Assembly (NCBI GenBank): GCA_948602995.1
Contig: CAPEBR010000011.1
Span: 11,617-75,616, forward strand
Direction of reading: 5' to 3'
Source of the DNA: an uncultured Dorea sp.
Lineage (GTDB): Bacteria; Bacillota; Clostridia; Lachnospirales; Lachnospiraceae
DNA length: 64,000 bases
A program made the translations under genes and the position numbers. A model generated the notes under the pieces. The model had not been told where the DNA came from. It worked only from the letters and a program-made list of their open reading frames with translations, and made no database searches. Positions 52,452 to 62,284 of the stretch are shown here, piece by piece (the stretch's first letter is position 1; every line of letters starts with the position of its first letter).

Positions 52452-53027
52452 ATGAAAGAATTATTGATTATCGCCATTGGTTCAGCGATTGTAAATAACG
52501 TTGTACTCAGCCAGTTTTTAGGAATCTGTCCGTTCCTTGGCGTTTCCAAAAAAGTGGAGACGGCATCTGGTATGGGCGGAGCGGTTGTTTTCGTTATTAC
52601 GATTGCGTCATTTATTACGAGCCTGATTTATAAGTTTATACTGGTTCCGCTTAAGATCGACTATCTGCAGACCATCGTATTTATCCTTGTTATTGCGGCT
52701 CTGGTGCAGTTTGTGGAGATGTTTCTTAAGAAGGCTATGCCCTCCCTGTATAACGCGCTGGGCGTGTATCTGCCGCTGATTACGACAAACTGTGCAGTGC
52801 TGGGCGTGGCGCTTACGAATGTACAGAAGGATTATGGCATTCTTGCAGGTGTTATAAATGGTATCGGTACTTCGATCGGATTTGCCATTGCGATTGTGAT
52901 TATGGCGGGAATCCGCGAGAAGATTGAGTACAATGATGTTCCGGAATCCTTTAAGGGAACGCCGATCGTGCTGATTACGGCAGCGCTGATGTCCATCGCG
53001 TTCTTTGGATTTTCCGGGCTGATATAG
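52452..53027 (+). CDS. rnfA: Rnf complex subunit RnfA
   Basis: The 191-residue membrane subunit is a NqrE/RnfA protein with six helices. LSQFLGICPFLGVS holds the conserved Cys that pairs with that of RnfE around the iron centre, and TTNCAVLGVAL is the second Cys site in the mirrored half. GTAGGAGGGGTAC precedes the start. Confidence 0.95.
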   Translation: MKELLIIAIGSAIVNNVVLSQFLGICPFLGVSKKVETASGMGGAVVFVITIASFITSLIYKFILVPLKIDYLQTIVFILVIAALVQFVEMFLKKAMPSLYNALGVYLPLITTNCAVLGVALTNVQKDYGILAGVINGIGTSIGFAIAIVIMAGIREKIEYNDVPESFKGTPIVLITAALMSIAFFGFSGLI

Positions 53028-53039
53028 GAGGGGCAGGCT

Positions 53040-53831
53040 ATGAGTATGACAGGAATATTAATTGCTGCTCTGGTTGTAGGCGGCACCGGGTTATTCATTG
53101 GTGTGTTTCTCGGAGTGGCAGGAAAGAAGTTTGCAGTGGAAGTTGACGAGCGTGAGGAGGCCATCATGGGCGTCCTTCCGGGAAATAACTGCGGCGGCTG
53201 CGGCTATGCAGGCTGTTCCGGCCTTGCGGCGGCAATCGTAAAGGGGGAGGCTGAGATCGGCGGATGTCCGGTTGGCGGAACCCCGGTTGCGGAAAAGATC
53301 GGTGCGATTATGGGCGTGGAAGCAGGAGCGCAGGAGCGCCAGGTGGCATTTGTAAAGTGCGCGGGCACTTGTGAGAAGGCGGGACAGGATTACGAGTACT
53401 GCGGTCTCGGCGACTGCGTTATGGTGAGCATGATGCAGAACGGCGGACCCAAGACCTGTAACTACGGCTGCCTCGGCGAGGGTACCTGTGTGGCGGCATG
53501 CCCTTTTGATGCGATTCATATTGTGGACGGGATTGCCGTTGTAGACAAGGAAGAATGTAAGGCATGCGGAAAATGTATTGCGGCATGTCCGAAGCAGCTG
53601 ATTGAGCTTGTGCCTTATTCACAGAAGCATCTTGTACAGTGCAGTTCCAGGGATAAAGGCAAGGATGTCATGAAGGCATGCTCTGTGGGTTGCATCGGAT
53701 GTAAGATGTGCGAGAGAGTCTGTGAGCCAGGCGCGGTAAAGGTGCTTGACAACATTGCGCATATTGATCCGGAGAAGTGTACGAACTGCGGTGTCTGTGC
53801 GGAAAAATGTCCGAAGAAGATTATCTTATAG
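53040..53831 (+). CDS. rnfB: Rnf complex subunit RnfB
   Basis: The 263-residue subunit takes electrons from ferredoxin. It has one N-terminal membrane helix (residues 4-27), the Fe-S domain with GNNCGGCGYAGC (about residues 49-60) and several [4Fe-4S] motifs: CIGCKMCERVCEP, CKACGKCIAACPK and CTNCGVCAEKCPK. An additional cysteine group (CLGEGTCVAACP) is present. GGAGGGGCAGGCT precedes the ATG. It closes the operon. Confidence 0.95.
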   Translation: MSMTGILIAALVVGGTGLFIGVFLGVAGKKFAVEVDEREEAIMGVLPGNNCGGCGYAGCSGLAAAIVKGEAEIGGCPVGGTPVAEKIGAIMGVEAGAQERQVAFVKCAGTCEKAGQDYEYCGLGDCVMVSMMQNGGPKTCNYGCLGEGTCVAACPFDAIHIVDGIAVVDKEECKACGKCIAACPKQLIELVPYSQKHLVQCSSRDKGKDVMKACSVGCIGCKMCERVCEPGAVKVLDNIAHIDPEKCTNCGVCAEKCPKKIIL

Positions 53832-53864
53832 GCAGATGGATCCGGAAATGCATCGGGAGAAAAC

Positions 53865-54338
53865 ATGAAGAAAAGACGAAGCTTCAGACAAATCTTAACA
53901 GACGCATTAGAATTAATCTGGAAGGATATTAATTCAGTAAAATGGGCGGTGGCAGTCATCATCGCCTATTTTGTAATTTTAAAAAGATTCTTTTACAGTA
54001 TGTGTCCGCTGGTAGTATTTACCGGCTTTCCATGCCCGGGGTGCGGGCTTACCAGGGCGGGAATGGCAGTATTGTCATTCGATTTCGCAGGAGCCTTTCA
54101 GATGCATCCCTTTATCTATCCGCTGATGGCGCTGATTCTGATGTTCCTGGTGAACCGGTATCTTCTTGGAAAGAAAAAGATGCCGGTTTTAAGAGTGTGC
54201 CTGACGGTGACGCTGGCCGCCATGATTATATTTTATGCGTGGAGGATGTACCGGTATTTTCCGGGGGAGCCGCCTATGAGTTATTATGGTGGAAACTGGC
54301 TGAAGAAACTTTCCCTAAAGGCGCAGAGTCTTAGATGA
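53865..54338 (+). CDS. DUF2752 membrane protein
   Basis: The 157-residue protein has three membrane helices (residues about 27-45, 75-98 and 105-128) and the family motif FPCPGCGLTRAGMA between the first two. Such proteins are common in Firmicutes and have no settled function. It follows rnfB by 33 nt and could be read from the rnf transcript. Its last codons form the left arm of a strong terminator. Confidence 0.85.
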   Translation: MKKRRSFRQILTDALELIWKDINSVKWAVAVIIAYFVILKRFFYSMCPLVVFTGFPCPGCGLTRAGMAVLSFDFAGAFQMHPFIYPLMALILMFLVNRYLLGKKKMPVLRVCLTVTLAAMIIFYAWRMYRYFPGEPPMSYYGGNWLKKLSLKAQSLR

Positions 54339-54372
54339 ACCATCAAAGACTCTGCGCCTTTTCCTTTAGGGA
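54313..54372. terminator. Bidirectional terminator
   Basis: AAGGCGCAGAGTCTT (54318-54332) pairs perfectly with AAGACTCTGCGCCTT (54346-54360), with an outer CCCTAAA/TTTAGGG pair. The DUF2752 stop lies in the loop region. It serves both this gene and the convergent small gene. Confidence 0.85.
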
Positions 54373-54382
54373 CAGTTACTTA

Positions 54383-54571
54383 CTACTCCTTTATATAATC
54401 AATCTCACTGAGATTAACACCAGAAGTAGTTAAAATTGCTTTTAGTGTCATGTAACGCCGTCTCATTTTTTGATACAGAACAGAATTTTTATCCTCGCAG
54501 GACATCATATAATCCTGGATTCGATCAAATTCTTCAATCGCTTCCTTTGCTATTTCAGTACTGTTAGGCAT
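54383..54571 (-). CDS. Small hypothetical protein, 62 residues
   Basis: The protein starts MPNSTEIAKEAIEEFDRI and is predicted to be two helices with no membrane segment. A near-ideal ribosome site (GGAGGTGATTAC) lies directly upstream, and a good promoter lies at 54619-54647 on the minus strand, so this is very likely a real gene. I do not recognise the family. A longer in-frame start at 54610 is less likely because it lies upstream of that ribosome site. Confidence 0.75.
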   Translation of the reverse strand: MPNSTEIAKEAIEEFDRIQDYMMSCEDKNSVLYQKMRRRYMTLKAILTTSGVNLSEIDYIKE

Positions 54572-54618
54572 GTAATCACCTCCATCTTTATATGAAAATG
54601 TGTTTATCAAGTAATTTT

Positions 54619-54647
54619 ATTATAACAAATCCAAAAAGGGGTGTAAA
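54619..54647 (-). promoter_or_regulatory. Promoter of the 62-residue protein gene
   Basis: On the minus strand TTTACA (54642-54647) and TATAAT (54619-54624) are 17 bp apart, and the -10 box is extended (TGTTATAAT). Confidence 0.7.
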
Positions 54648-54755
54648 GGTTTAGCAATATGCCTTTTCAGTAAAAATCCCTTTCGTTACAATAAAAACAT
54701 ATCAAACTTTTGTGTAATAATGAATTCCAGGGTGCTTTTATGAAAAAGTTCATTA

Positions 54756-54764
54756 TGATAGAAT
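54756..54764 (+). promoter_or_regulatory. Extended -10 promoter before the 311-residue protein gene
   Basis: TGATAGAAT (54756-54764) fits an extended -10 box. The -35 region is weak (TTTATG at 54737-54742). It lies 45 bp before the start codon at 54809. Confidence 0.4.
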
Positions 54765-54808
54765 AATAAAAATATGAAGAAAATGTGAAGAAAGTGTTGT
54801 AGATAAGG

Positions 54809-55744
54809 ATGTATGAGACAGAGATAACTGCCTGTATTGACAGGTGTCTTAGAACGGCTGCTGAGAGGACGCAGCAGAATTCTGTATGGTTTGGGGAATA
54901 CAAGGCGCGCCATAATATTTCTTCACTGCGGAAGCTGGATCGTGAAATATTTTTCCGGATGTATGGGAAGGAACCGAGTGAGCACGAGATGCAGAAAATT
55001 CGTTTCTGGCGTCTCTCACAGCATCTGCCCAAAAACCGGGAAGAATGTATCAGACTTGGGCAGGCATTGGAGATGTCCGAAGATGAAATGGATCACTTTT
55101 TTACGGAGGATCTGTGCAGTCAGCGGTTCTCACCCGTAAAAAACAGGGAACAGATGATAGAAGAGTTATTTCAGCAATATCTATGTCGGATTTCTTACGA
55201 GCGTTTTGACAGGCTGAATGTTAAGCCTGGCACGCAGCGAAGATATCTCCGGCACATTTTTTATGCAGATGCAGTGGACTGTCTGGATGTGGATGCTTCC
55301 ATGAGAGTCCACTGCTACCGGGAGCATCTCTATAGCAGAAATTTTGCCGGTGAATTCCGAAAATATGTTGAAAAGGATACCATTATATCAAGAGAAAATA
55401 TACTACGTCTGCTCATTCTTCTGCTTATGCCGGATGTGGATTCCAAAACATTGGGGGAATGGCTCGCCCGTCTGGGATATGCGCCGCTTAATCAGGAGAG
55501 GACGCTGAATGGATATGTAGACTGTGCAATTAGCTGTATACTTGGACTGACCATAGATGAACCTTCAGAAGGGGCGGAGACTGACAGAGAACGGATGAAG
55601 GGGATCCTGCGGGAGTATGACCACGCAGTGAAGATGCGAATTGCGAAGGAAGAAAAGCGTGGGAACAATGCAGCCCTGCAGTATCTGAAGAATCTGCGGT
55701 TTATGAAATTCCGCTCTATGGATAATGAATCTCGGGAATCGTAG
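54809..55744 (+). CDS. Uncharacterised 311-residue protein with HTH-like helical segments
   Basis: I do not recognise a named family. It is soluble and mainly helical, with many Arg and Glu residues. Two segments resemble helical HTH-type units: NREECIRLGQALEMSEDEMDHFF is the first (about residues 77-99, shown here only by its flanks NREECIRLGQAL and SEDEMDHFF), and the second is around residues 195-245 with LARLGYAPLNQERT. This 'aL.ms..e...' and 'LGYAPL' pattern recurs in clostridial regulatory proteins. The ribosome site (AAGG) is very close to the start. It lies upstream of the secreted RCC1 protein and STAND NTPase genes and may regulate them. Confidence 0.6.
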   Translation: MYETEITACIDRCLRTAAERTQQNSVWFGEYKARHNISSLRKLDREIFFRMYGKEPSEHEMQKIRFWRLSQHLPKNREECIRLGQALEMSEDEMDHFFTEDLCSQRFSPVKNREQMIEELFQQYLCRISYERFDRLNVKPGTQRRYLRHIFYADAVDCLDVDASMRVHCYREHLYSRNFAGEFRKYVEKDTIISRENILRLLILLLMPDVDSKTLGEWLARLGYAPLNQERTLNGYVDCAISCILGLTIDEPSEGAETDRERMKGILREYDHAVKMRIAKEEKRGNNAALQYLKNLRFMKFRSMDNESRES

Positions 55745-55850
55745 TGGGGTACGCCGATTGACGGCAACGATGCATATGCAGATTTAGACAAGTCAAAATG
55801 AAAGTTTATTTCATGACAGATCCTAAGTAGAAATGAGAAAGGATGGTATG

Positions 55851-58800
55851 ATGTACAGGAAATTATGGAAACGGGCAGCGTCAGCAATTATGTCAGCTGT
55901 CGTGATTGCAGGCATGGCTGCAGGAAAGTCTGGAACAGCTGCTGTATTTGCACAGGAAGAGACTCTCGCGAAGACTGCGCAGGTTTCATTAGGGCCTTCC
56001 CATAATATGGTTCTTACAGAGGGCGGTGCTCTGTACTGCTGGGGATCCAATACCTATGGAGCGGTAGGAGACGGAAGTGGAGAGAGCCAGAAAAAGCCAG
56101 TTAAAATATTAGAAAATGTAGCGTCCATTGCTGCAGGCACGGATTACAGCGCTGCTGTCACAAGAGACGGAACCCTGTACTGCTGGGGGATAAACAATTA
56201 CGGACAGCTGGGAGACGGCACAACAGAAAATAAGGCAAAACCGGTAGCCGTGCTGGAGAATGTGTCAGAAGTTTATACAGGCATTTATGAAGGCTCTAAT
56301 AAAAGCCATACAGCTGCAGTGACAAAAAATGGAGACCTGTACTGCTGGGGATACAATGGATATGGCCAGGTGGGCAATGGCAGTAAGGAAATCCAGACAA
56401 GGCCAGTAAGGGTTTTAAGTAATGTAACCAGTGTCTCCCTGGGACAGAGCCATAGCGCGGCGATCACAGGGAATGGAGATCTCTACTGCTGGGGCTGCAA
56501 TCTCAATGGCATCATCGGAAGCGGAAGCAAAGAAAATGAGCAGACAACGCCAGTTAAGATAAAAGACAGAGTGAAAGCGGTCTCATTAGGAAAGGTTTCC
56601 AGTGCTGCTGTTACGGAGGATGGAGAATTATACAGCTGGGGAAGCAATTTCCGTGGAATTGCAGGAAGCGGAACTACAGCTAGAACGAAGCAGAGCACCC
56701 CTCTGAAGATTTTAAACAATGTAACTTCTGTTTCCGTATATTCCGAGCACAGTGCTGCTGTCACGAAAAACGGAGATCTTTACTGTTGGGGATACAACGA
56801 TTCCGGACGTGTCGGAACGGGAGATACAGAGGATCAGGGATCGCCAGTCAGGGTATTAAGTGGTGTTACATATGCTTCTGTAAACTGGTCAGACAGTATT
56901 GCCCAGACAGAAAGCGGAGAGGTATACTGCTGGGGAGTGAATGATCAGGGGCAGGCAGGAAATGGGACAACAGAAAAGCAGATGATTCCGGCAAAGGTAT
57001 TAGAAGGTGCAAGTGCTGTATTCCAGGGACTTGATACCAGTGCAGCTATTACAGTGGATGGGGAACTGTATGTCTGGGGAGGAGGACAGTTAAGCCCGGT
57101 AAAGGTTGAGCTTCCCCTTTCTTCAGGCGGAAACGAACCCTCTCCAGAGCCGGGTAAAGAGGATTCTCTTATAGAATTTACACTTGATGCGGAAGTATCA
57201 GGAACATCAGATGAGACCATAAGGCTGAATGGAAAGCTAAAGGCTTCTGACAATGCAGAGGTATCCGGTGACTTTTTTGAAAAAGAGATATCTGAGATTA
57301 TATGGTCTAGCAGCAATCCGGCGGTCGCAAAGGTTACAGGCTGCAGGAGAACAGGGATTTCTGCATCTAGAAGCTGGCTGGCCACATTCCAGGCAAGTAT
57401 TACCCCGGGTGTAAAGGGCACGGCGGTCATTACAGGAAAGACCTCAAACGGGCTTACGGCAAAATGCCAGGTGATAGTGGAGGAATCTGAGGAGGAAAAG
57501 GAAGATCAGCAGTTTGATGAAAGCCTTTACCACGCTTCTTATCTTTATGATTTTTATAAAGACAAGGGGTCTGACGCGGGCATGAATTATCATTTCAGCT
57601 CAGATACACCCTCACAGATCATCTGGAATGCAGCGAAAGAGGAGGGGCTTGCCACAAAGGCTTTGCTCTGGGATACCATGAAGAAGACCCTGGAGACGGT
57701 GGATTCGCCGTCCACAGTACTGGATAAAGGAAATGCATTCAGTCAGAAGGATGTATATGAAGGGATTATTTTCTCTATCTTCCAGGACGCGTCCGAAAGA
57801 TTTGAGATCTCAGACGAAAATATCCATAAGGATGCAAAGAAGCTTTTAGGCGTTATAAAAACAGATATGGCAAATATCTATGGAGTCATGGTAGAGGATA
57901 TGTATGATTTGTCAGACCTTGGACAGGAGCAGAAAGAGTGGATACGATTCCTGACACAGGATTATTTTAAATCTTATGATAAGATTATGAAGATATCAGA
58001 TACCCTGGGGGGTGCGGTGAAATGCCTGGATGTTATGGATGACCTGAAAGAATATGTGGAGCACTGCGCCAACTGTGTTGCACTTGCCTCTATGAGTGAG
58101 TCCTATAAGCAGATTCTTATGGATATGTATGAGGCATGTCCTGTGAGTGATCTGGAATTAAAAACAGCTCTTCGGGAATGCGTAAGGATTATGAATGAAG
58201 AGTCTAAGAAATTCATTGAGAAAGTTGCCGACGGCTCTCTTCTTCTTGGCGGAGAGGAAGTTGTAAAGTGGGCAATGGATAAGATGTGGGAGGATGTAAA
58301 GCTATCTGTCTGTGCGGCATGTCCGATGGCCGGCCTGTACTGGGCGTCTTATAAAACAGGTACATTTGTGGCAGACAGTGTGTTCCATACAAGCAGCATA
58401 GCAGAGCGGACATTCAAGCTTGCTGCCATGCTGGATGTCCGGGAACTGGTACACAGCGCCTATGAGAAAGAAAAGTCAGCATTCGCATCGGAAAGAAACA
58501 GGGAAAATGCAGAGAATTATCTGGCGTCCATTGACGTGTATTATAATTATCTGGATGAGGACTGTGAGAGCGCATCTTCATTTACAGAGACAGTGACAGA
58601 CACCCTTGCAGGAAAGCTCTGGGAAAAATTCGGTGCGTCCAGTGGAGAAGAACTGAAGAAATCCATCAAAAACATACAGAGCCTTTACCGGCTGGAGTAT
58701 GGAAGTACACAGATGGGATGGCTCTATGGACTTGAGGAGGTTTATCCGCAAAAATACAAAGAGTACCAGGGGCGTTTCCAGGAGCTGAAGGAAAAATACT

Positions 58801-60170
58801 ATATCTCTTGTCCGGTAGATGTCCGTGTCACAGATGCGTCCGGAAATATAGTGGCCTCTGTCATTGGCGGCAGGCCATACTGTAAAGAAGGGGAGCCATT
58901 TACAGTTGCTGCATCAGGGGAGGAAAAGTCGATCTGGTTTTATGGCGATTCGGGACAGTATACAGTAACCTATGCGGGAACAGATGACGGGACAATGGAT
59001 GTTGTCATTGAGAATTACGAAAGGGAGAGTGAATATAATAACAGCAGTGAGCTTGCCCGGACAGTGAAGTATCTGGACATTCTGCTGAAAAAGAATACAA
59101 AGTACACATCAAAGACAAGTCTGTCAGACAAAAGCCGGGATTATGACTTCAGGGAGGAGAGAACGTCAGGACTTATCATACCGACTGTAGATACAGAAAG
59201 CAGCTCTGCCAGAAAATATACGCTTACATTAGAGAATGGCTATCTTGCAGGCGAAAACGGAATGGCTTTTGAGGGCGAGTTTTATGAAGGGGAAAAGGTG
59301 AAGGTATTTGCAGGCGTCCTAAAAGGAATGCTCTTTCGCGGGTGGAATGCTGATATAAAAGGGACGGCAATCTTAGAACCGGACAAAGAGACTGCAGTCG
59401 TAACAATGCCTGCCCGGAACGTGAAACTGACAGCCCGCTATGACAAGGTGTCCAAACCAGAGGATAATAAAGAGGAAGAAGAGAATAAAACCCAGCAGAC
59501 ATCATCTCCAAAGCCCGGAGCATCCTTTGTAAAGGATAAAGTAAAATATAAGGTGTCTGCCTCCGGGAAGGAAGTAACCGTTATGGCAGTAACGGATAAA
59601 TCTTTAAAAACTATAGTGATTCCAGATACGGTGGTTCTAAATGGCTCTGCCTGCCAGGTCACTGCCATTGCGAAAAATGCGTTCCGGGGATGTAAAAAAC
59701 TTGTGAAGGTAAGTGGCTGTAAAAAAATAACTTCAATCGGAGACGGTGCGTTTTATCAGTGTACGAAGCTTGCCACAGTAGGAAGCAGGAAGAACGCGGT
59801 CACTCTCCCGAAGGTAAAAGTAATCGGAAATAAGGCATTTTATGGATGCAAAGCAATTAGGAAATGTAATATTACCTCAGCAGCACTGACAAAGATCGGA
59901 AGCCAGGCGTTCCAGGGATGCACTTCACTGACATCTGTTACGGCAAAATCTCCAAAGCTTGCCTCTATTGGGAAAAAAGCGTTTTACGGAGATAAGAAGC
60001 TGGGAAGTATAATCTTTAAGACCTCAAAGCTTAAGAAAGCGAAGGTAGGAGCCGGTGCATTCAAAGGCATCAGGAGTTCCTGCAGATTTAAAGTGCCGAA
60101 GAAGCAGAAAAGCAGTTACCGGAAGATCTTTCAGTTAAAAGGAGCCGGAAAAAGATTCAGAGTCAGCTAA
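55851..60170 (+). CDS. Secreted RCC1-repeat / LRR_5 surface protein
   Basis: The 1439-residue protein has a signal peptide (about residues 1-34, VFAQEE cleavage region). Residues about 45-405 form seven or eight RCC1 repeats (LYCWGxNxxGxxGxG), a beta-propeller. An Ig-like Big_2-type domain follows (about 435-545), then a long helical region (about 555-990), an InlB/Flg_new-type beta repeat (about 1120-1195; LFRGWNADIKG, MPARNVKLTARYD) and five or so BspA-type LRR_5 units (about 1225-1400; AFRGCKKL, AFYQCTKL, AFYGCKAI, AFQGCTSL). There is no LPxTG anchor. ATG 55851 has AAGGA 7 nt upstream; 55848 and 55833 are alternatives. The STAND NTPase gene follows after 14 nt. Confidence 0.85.
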   Translation: MYRKLWKRAASAIMSAVVIAGMAAGKSGTAAVFAQEETLAKTAQVSLGPSHNMVLTEGGALYCWGSNTYGAVGDGSGESQKKPVKILENVASIAAGTDYSAAVTRDGTLYCWGINNYGQLGDGTTENKAKPVAVLENVSEVYTGIYEGSNKSHTAAVTKNGDLYCWGYNGYGQVGNGSKEIQTRPVRVLSNVTSVSLGQSHSAAITGNGDLYCWGCNLNGIIGSGSKENEQTTPVKIKDRVKAVSLGKVSSAAVTEDGELYSWGSNFRGIAGSGTTARTKQSTPLKILNNVTSVSVYSEHSAAVTKNGDLYCWGYNDSGRVGTGDTEDQGSPVRVLSGVTYASVNWSDSIAQTESGEVYCWGVNDQGQAGNGTTEKQMIPAKVLEGASAVFQGLDTSAAITVDGELYVWGGGQLSPVKVELPLSSGGNEPSPEPGKEDSLIEFTLDAEVSGTSDETIRLNGKLKASDNAEVSGDFFEKEISEIIWSSSNPAVAKVTGCRRTGISASRSWLATFQASITPGVKGTAVITGKTSNGLTAKCQVIVEESEEEKEDQQFDESLYHASYLYDFYKDKGSDAGMNYHFSSDTPSQIIWNAAKEEGLATKALLWDTMKKTLETVDSPSTVLDKGNAFSQKDVYEGIIFSIFQDASERFEISDENIHKDAKKLLGVIKTDMANIYGVMVEDMYDLSDLGQEQKEWIRFLTQDYFKSYDKIMKISDTLGGAVKCLDVMDDLKEYVEHCANCVALASMSESYKQILMDMYEACPVSDLELKTALRECVRIMNEESKKFIEKVADGSLLLGGEEVVKWAMDKMWEDVKLSVCAACPMAGLYWASYKTGTFVADSVFHTSSIAERTFKLAAMLDVRELVHSAYEKEKSAFASERNRENAENYLASIDVYYNYLDEDCESASSFTETVTDTLAGKLWEKFGASSGEELKKSIKNIQSLYRLEYGSTQMGWLYGLEEVYPQKYKEYQGRFQELKEKYYISCPVDVRVTDASGNIVASVIGGRPYCKEGEPFTVAASGEEKSIWFYGDSGQYTVTYAGTDDGTMDVVIENYERESEYNNSSELARTVKYLDILLKKNTKYTSKTSLSDKSRDYDFREERTSGLIIPTVDTESSSARKYTLTLENGYLAGENGMAFEGEFYEGEKVKVFAGVLKGMLFRGWNADIKGTAILEPDKETAVVTMPARNVKLTARYDKVSKPEDNKEEEENKTQQTSSPKPGASFVKDKVKYKVSASGKEVTVMAVTDKSLKTIVIPDTVVLNGSACQVTAIAKNAFRGCKKLVKVSGCKKITSIGDGAFYQCTKLATVGSRKNAVTLPKVKVIGNKAFYGCKAIRKCNITSAALTKIGSQAFQGCTSLTSVTAKSPKLASIGKKAFYGDKKLGSIIFKTSKLKKAKVGAGAFKGIRSSCRFKVPKKQKSSYRKIFQLKGAGKRFRVS

Positions 60171-60184
60171 AAAGGTGAAAGAAG

Positions 60185-62284
60185 ATGAGTAAGGAAGTAT
60201 ATAGTAAGAGAATAAAGGCATGGCTCAAACTTCGGGACACCGGCATGAGTATCAGGGAATGTTTCGAGAGGATAGCTGATATGGAGGACAGTGGGAAGGC
60301 GGCTTATACGTCTCCCCATACTGTCTGGCTGATTATGCCCGGGAAAGAGAAAGAATCAGGGTTAACCAGGGAGCAGGCCGTGGAATGGAATGAGATTCTC
60401 TTTGCTGCATTTGCCAATACACCGAAGTATTTTCTAGACGAGAAGGTGCTCTGGGAGAGACTTAAGAAGCTGGAACAGAGTATTTTCCGGGAGGACTCAG
60501 AAACAGAGCAGATATACAGACTGTCCGGCCGTCCCATTCCAGAGACGGAACAGGGGCTGGTGGGCCGGAAGGAGGAGATCCGACAGATCGCAAAGCTTCT
60601 GGAAGAACAGCACTATGTATTCTTGTATGGAATCGGCGGAATCGGGAAGAGTGCTGTGGCAAGGGCTTATGTCTGGCAGTATGGCAGGCGGTATGATACG
60701 GTTGTATATGCCCCCTGTGACGGCGGTCTGCGGGAGCTTTTTGCAGATGACCAGAGGATATCTGTGGAGAATATGGCATTTATCCCGGTAGGGAAAAGAG
60801 GAGAGCGTGGCTGGTATGTCAGACAGAAACTAAATACACTTAAGAAGATTACAGATAACAGGACGCTTATTCTGATCGATAATCTGGATGTTGTGACAGA
60901 TGATTTTATCGAGGATGTACTTAAGCTGCCCTGTCATCTGCTTTTTACGACCCGGACGGATCCTGCCTGCTTTGGCCGGACGGGTCTTGAGATTCGGGCA
61001 CTGGCGGATAAAAGGGAGCTGCTGTGCCTTTTTTCGTCATATTACGGAGATGTGCGCCTGGGAGAGGAAGCGGATGTAGAAAGGCTGCTTCAGAGATTTG
61101 AGGGGCATACATTATATGTCAAGCTTCTTGCCAGACACTGTGCCATGGAAGGCGTCCGGCCTTCTGAGATACAAAGTGGAAAAACGGACCTGGCAAAATA
61201 TATCTTTGATCTTCATGAACTTCCTTTAAAAGAGCAGCAGGTTCTGAAAAATGCCGCTCTGCTTCCAGCAGCAGGCATGAAGCTTAAATGGTTTTTGCGG
61301 CTTAGCGGGGGCCGGCTGTCAGAGGCGCAGGTGCAGATGCTGAGGAGGAGAGGGCTGATTGAGTATGATGCAGCAGGAGAACAGATCGCACTGCATTCCC
61401 TGGTCCGGCGCGAGGTGGAAGAGATCCTGCGGCCAGACTGGTCTGGATGCCGGCAGTTTATCTTAAACTTTACGGAGGAGCTTAAGGATTTCTGGAACAG
61501 ACCTGTAAAGAGTAAGATGCAGTTTCAGACATATATTCTGCGCATGCTGGAGGTACTGCCCCTTGCAGATACAAGATTCATAGAATCTGCTTTTGTTATG
61601 ACAGATCTCCTGTGGCAGCTGGGGCTTTGGGAGCATGCAGTACGGTACAATGAAGAGCTGTATGAAATTTGCAGAAAGAAGTTCGGATGTCCACATCCTT
61701 ATACTGCCAGGGCAGCCCATCAAGTGGCGTCGGTCTGGCATAACAGGCAGGAGAAAGAAAAAGCCGCCCCCTGGTTCGAAAGGACCTGGCTTGCTTACCG
61801 GGATCTGACGGATAAGGAGCCAGAGCTGGAGGCGCTGTACCAGATGAAATACAACCGGTATTTTGTCTGGAAGGGTGAATATGAGAAGGCAAAAGAGTGC
61901 CTGCTGCGGGCAGAAAAGATATATCTTAAGGAGATGGAATCAGAGAAGGGATTCAGTGCTCTTGGAGGATACCTGATCAATACTTATATAGAGCATACGC
62001 GTGTGTGTATAGAGCAGAAAAAATATGAGGATGCACTGGAATGGTGCGAGAAGGAACAGAATCTGGCGGCTTCCTGGAAGGAAAGAGGTGCAACGAAGGC
62101 TTACATCTATCATGATGCGGCTGTTGTCTGGAAGCATCTGATGGACAGGAAAAAGTACAGGATGTATGTGGAGAGGGCAAAGGAGATGGCAGAGCTATTT
62201 CTGGTAGAGGGACATTTGGAAAGAACGATGATCGAACAGGAGTGGAAGACATGTATGTGTAAGGAGGAGGGAATGGAATCATGA
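60185..62284 (+). CDS. STAND (NB-ARC-like) NTPase with TPR tail
   Basis: The 699-residue cytosolic protein has an unrecognised helical N-terminal domain (about residues 1-110), then a linker with GLVGRKEEIRQI leading into the nucleotide-binding domain: Walker A GIGGIGKSAV (about residues 149-158), Walker B TLILIDNLD (about 227-235), sensor/RNBS-B LLFTTRTD (about 253-260). A winged-helix region (about 350-420; LIEYDAAGEQIALHSLVRREV) and TPR-type helices (about 460-690) follow. This is the design of STAND signalling switches (AfsR/MalT/Avs-like). Here it sits between two secreted proteins and overlaps the next gene by ATGA. Its ligand and effector are unknown. Confidence 0.85.
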   Translation: MSKEVYSKRIKAWLKLRDTGMSIRECFERIADMEDSGKAAYTSPHTVWLIMPGKEKESGLTREQAVEWNEILFAAFANTPKYFLDEKVLWERLKKLEQSIFREDSETEQIYRLSGRPIPETEQGLVGRKEEIRQIAKLLEEQHYVFLYGIGGIGKSAVARAYVWQYGRRYDTVVYAPCDGGLRELFADDQRISVENMAFIPVGKRGERGWYVRQKLNTLKKITDNRTLILIDNLDVVTDDFIEDVLKLPCHLLFTTRTDPACFGRTGLEIRALADKRELLCLFSSYYGDVRLGEEADVERLLQRFEGHTLYVKLLARHCAMEGVRPSEIQSGKTDLAKYIFDLHELPLKEQQVLKNAALLPAAGMKLKWFLRLSGGRLSEAQVQMLRRRGLIEYDAAGEQIALHSLVRREVEEILRPDWSGCRQFILNFTEELKDFWNRPVKSKMQFQTYILRMLEVLPLADTRFIESAFVMTDLLWQLGLWEHAVRYNEELYEICRKKFGCPHPYTARAAHQVASVWHNRQEKEKAAPWFERTWLAYRDLTDKEPELEALYQMKYNRYFVWKGEYEKAKECLLRAEKIYLKEMESEKGFSALGGYLINTYIEHTRVCIEQKKYEDALEWCEKEQNLAASWKERGATKAYIYHDAAVVWKHLMDRKKYRMYVERAKEMAELFLVEGHLERTMIEQEWKTCMCKEEGMES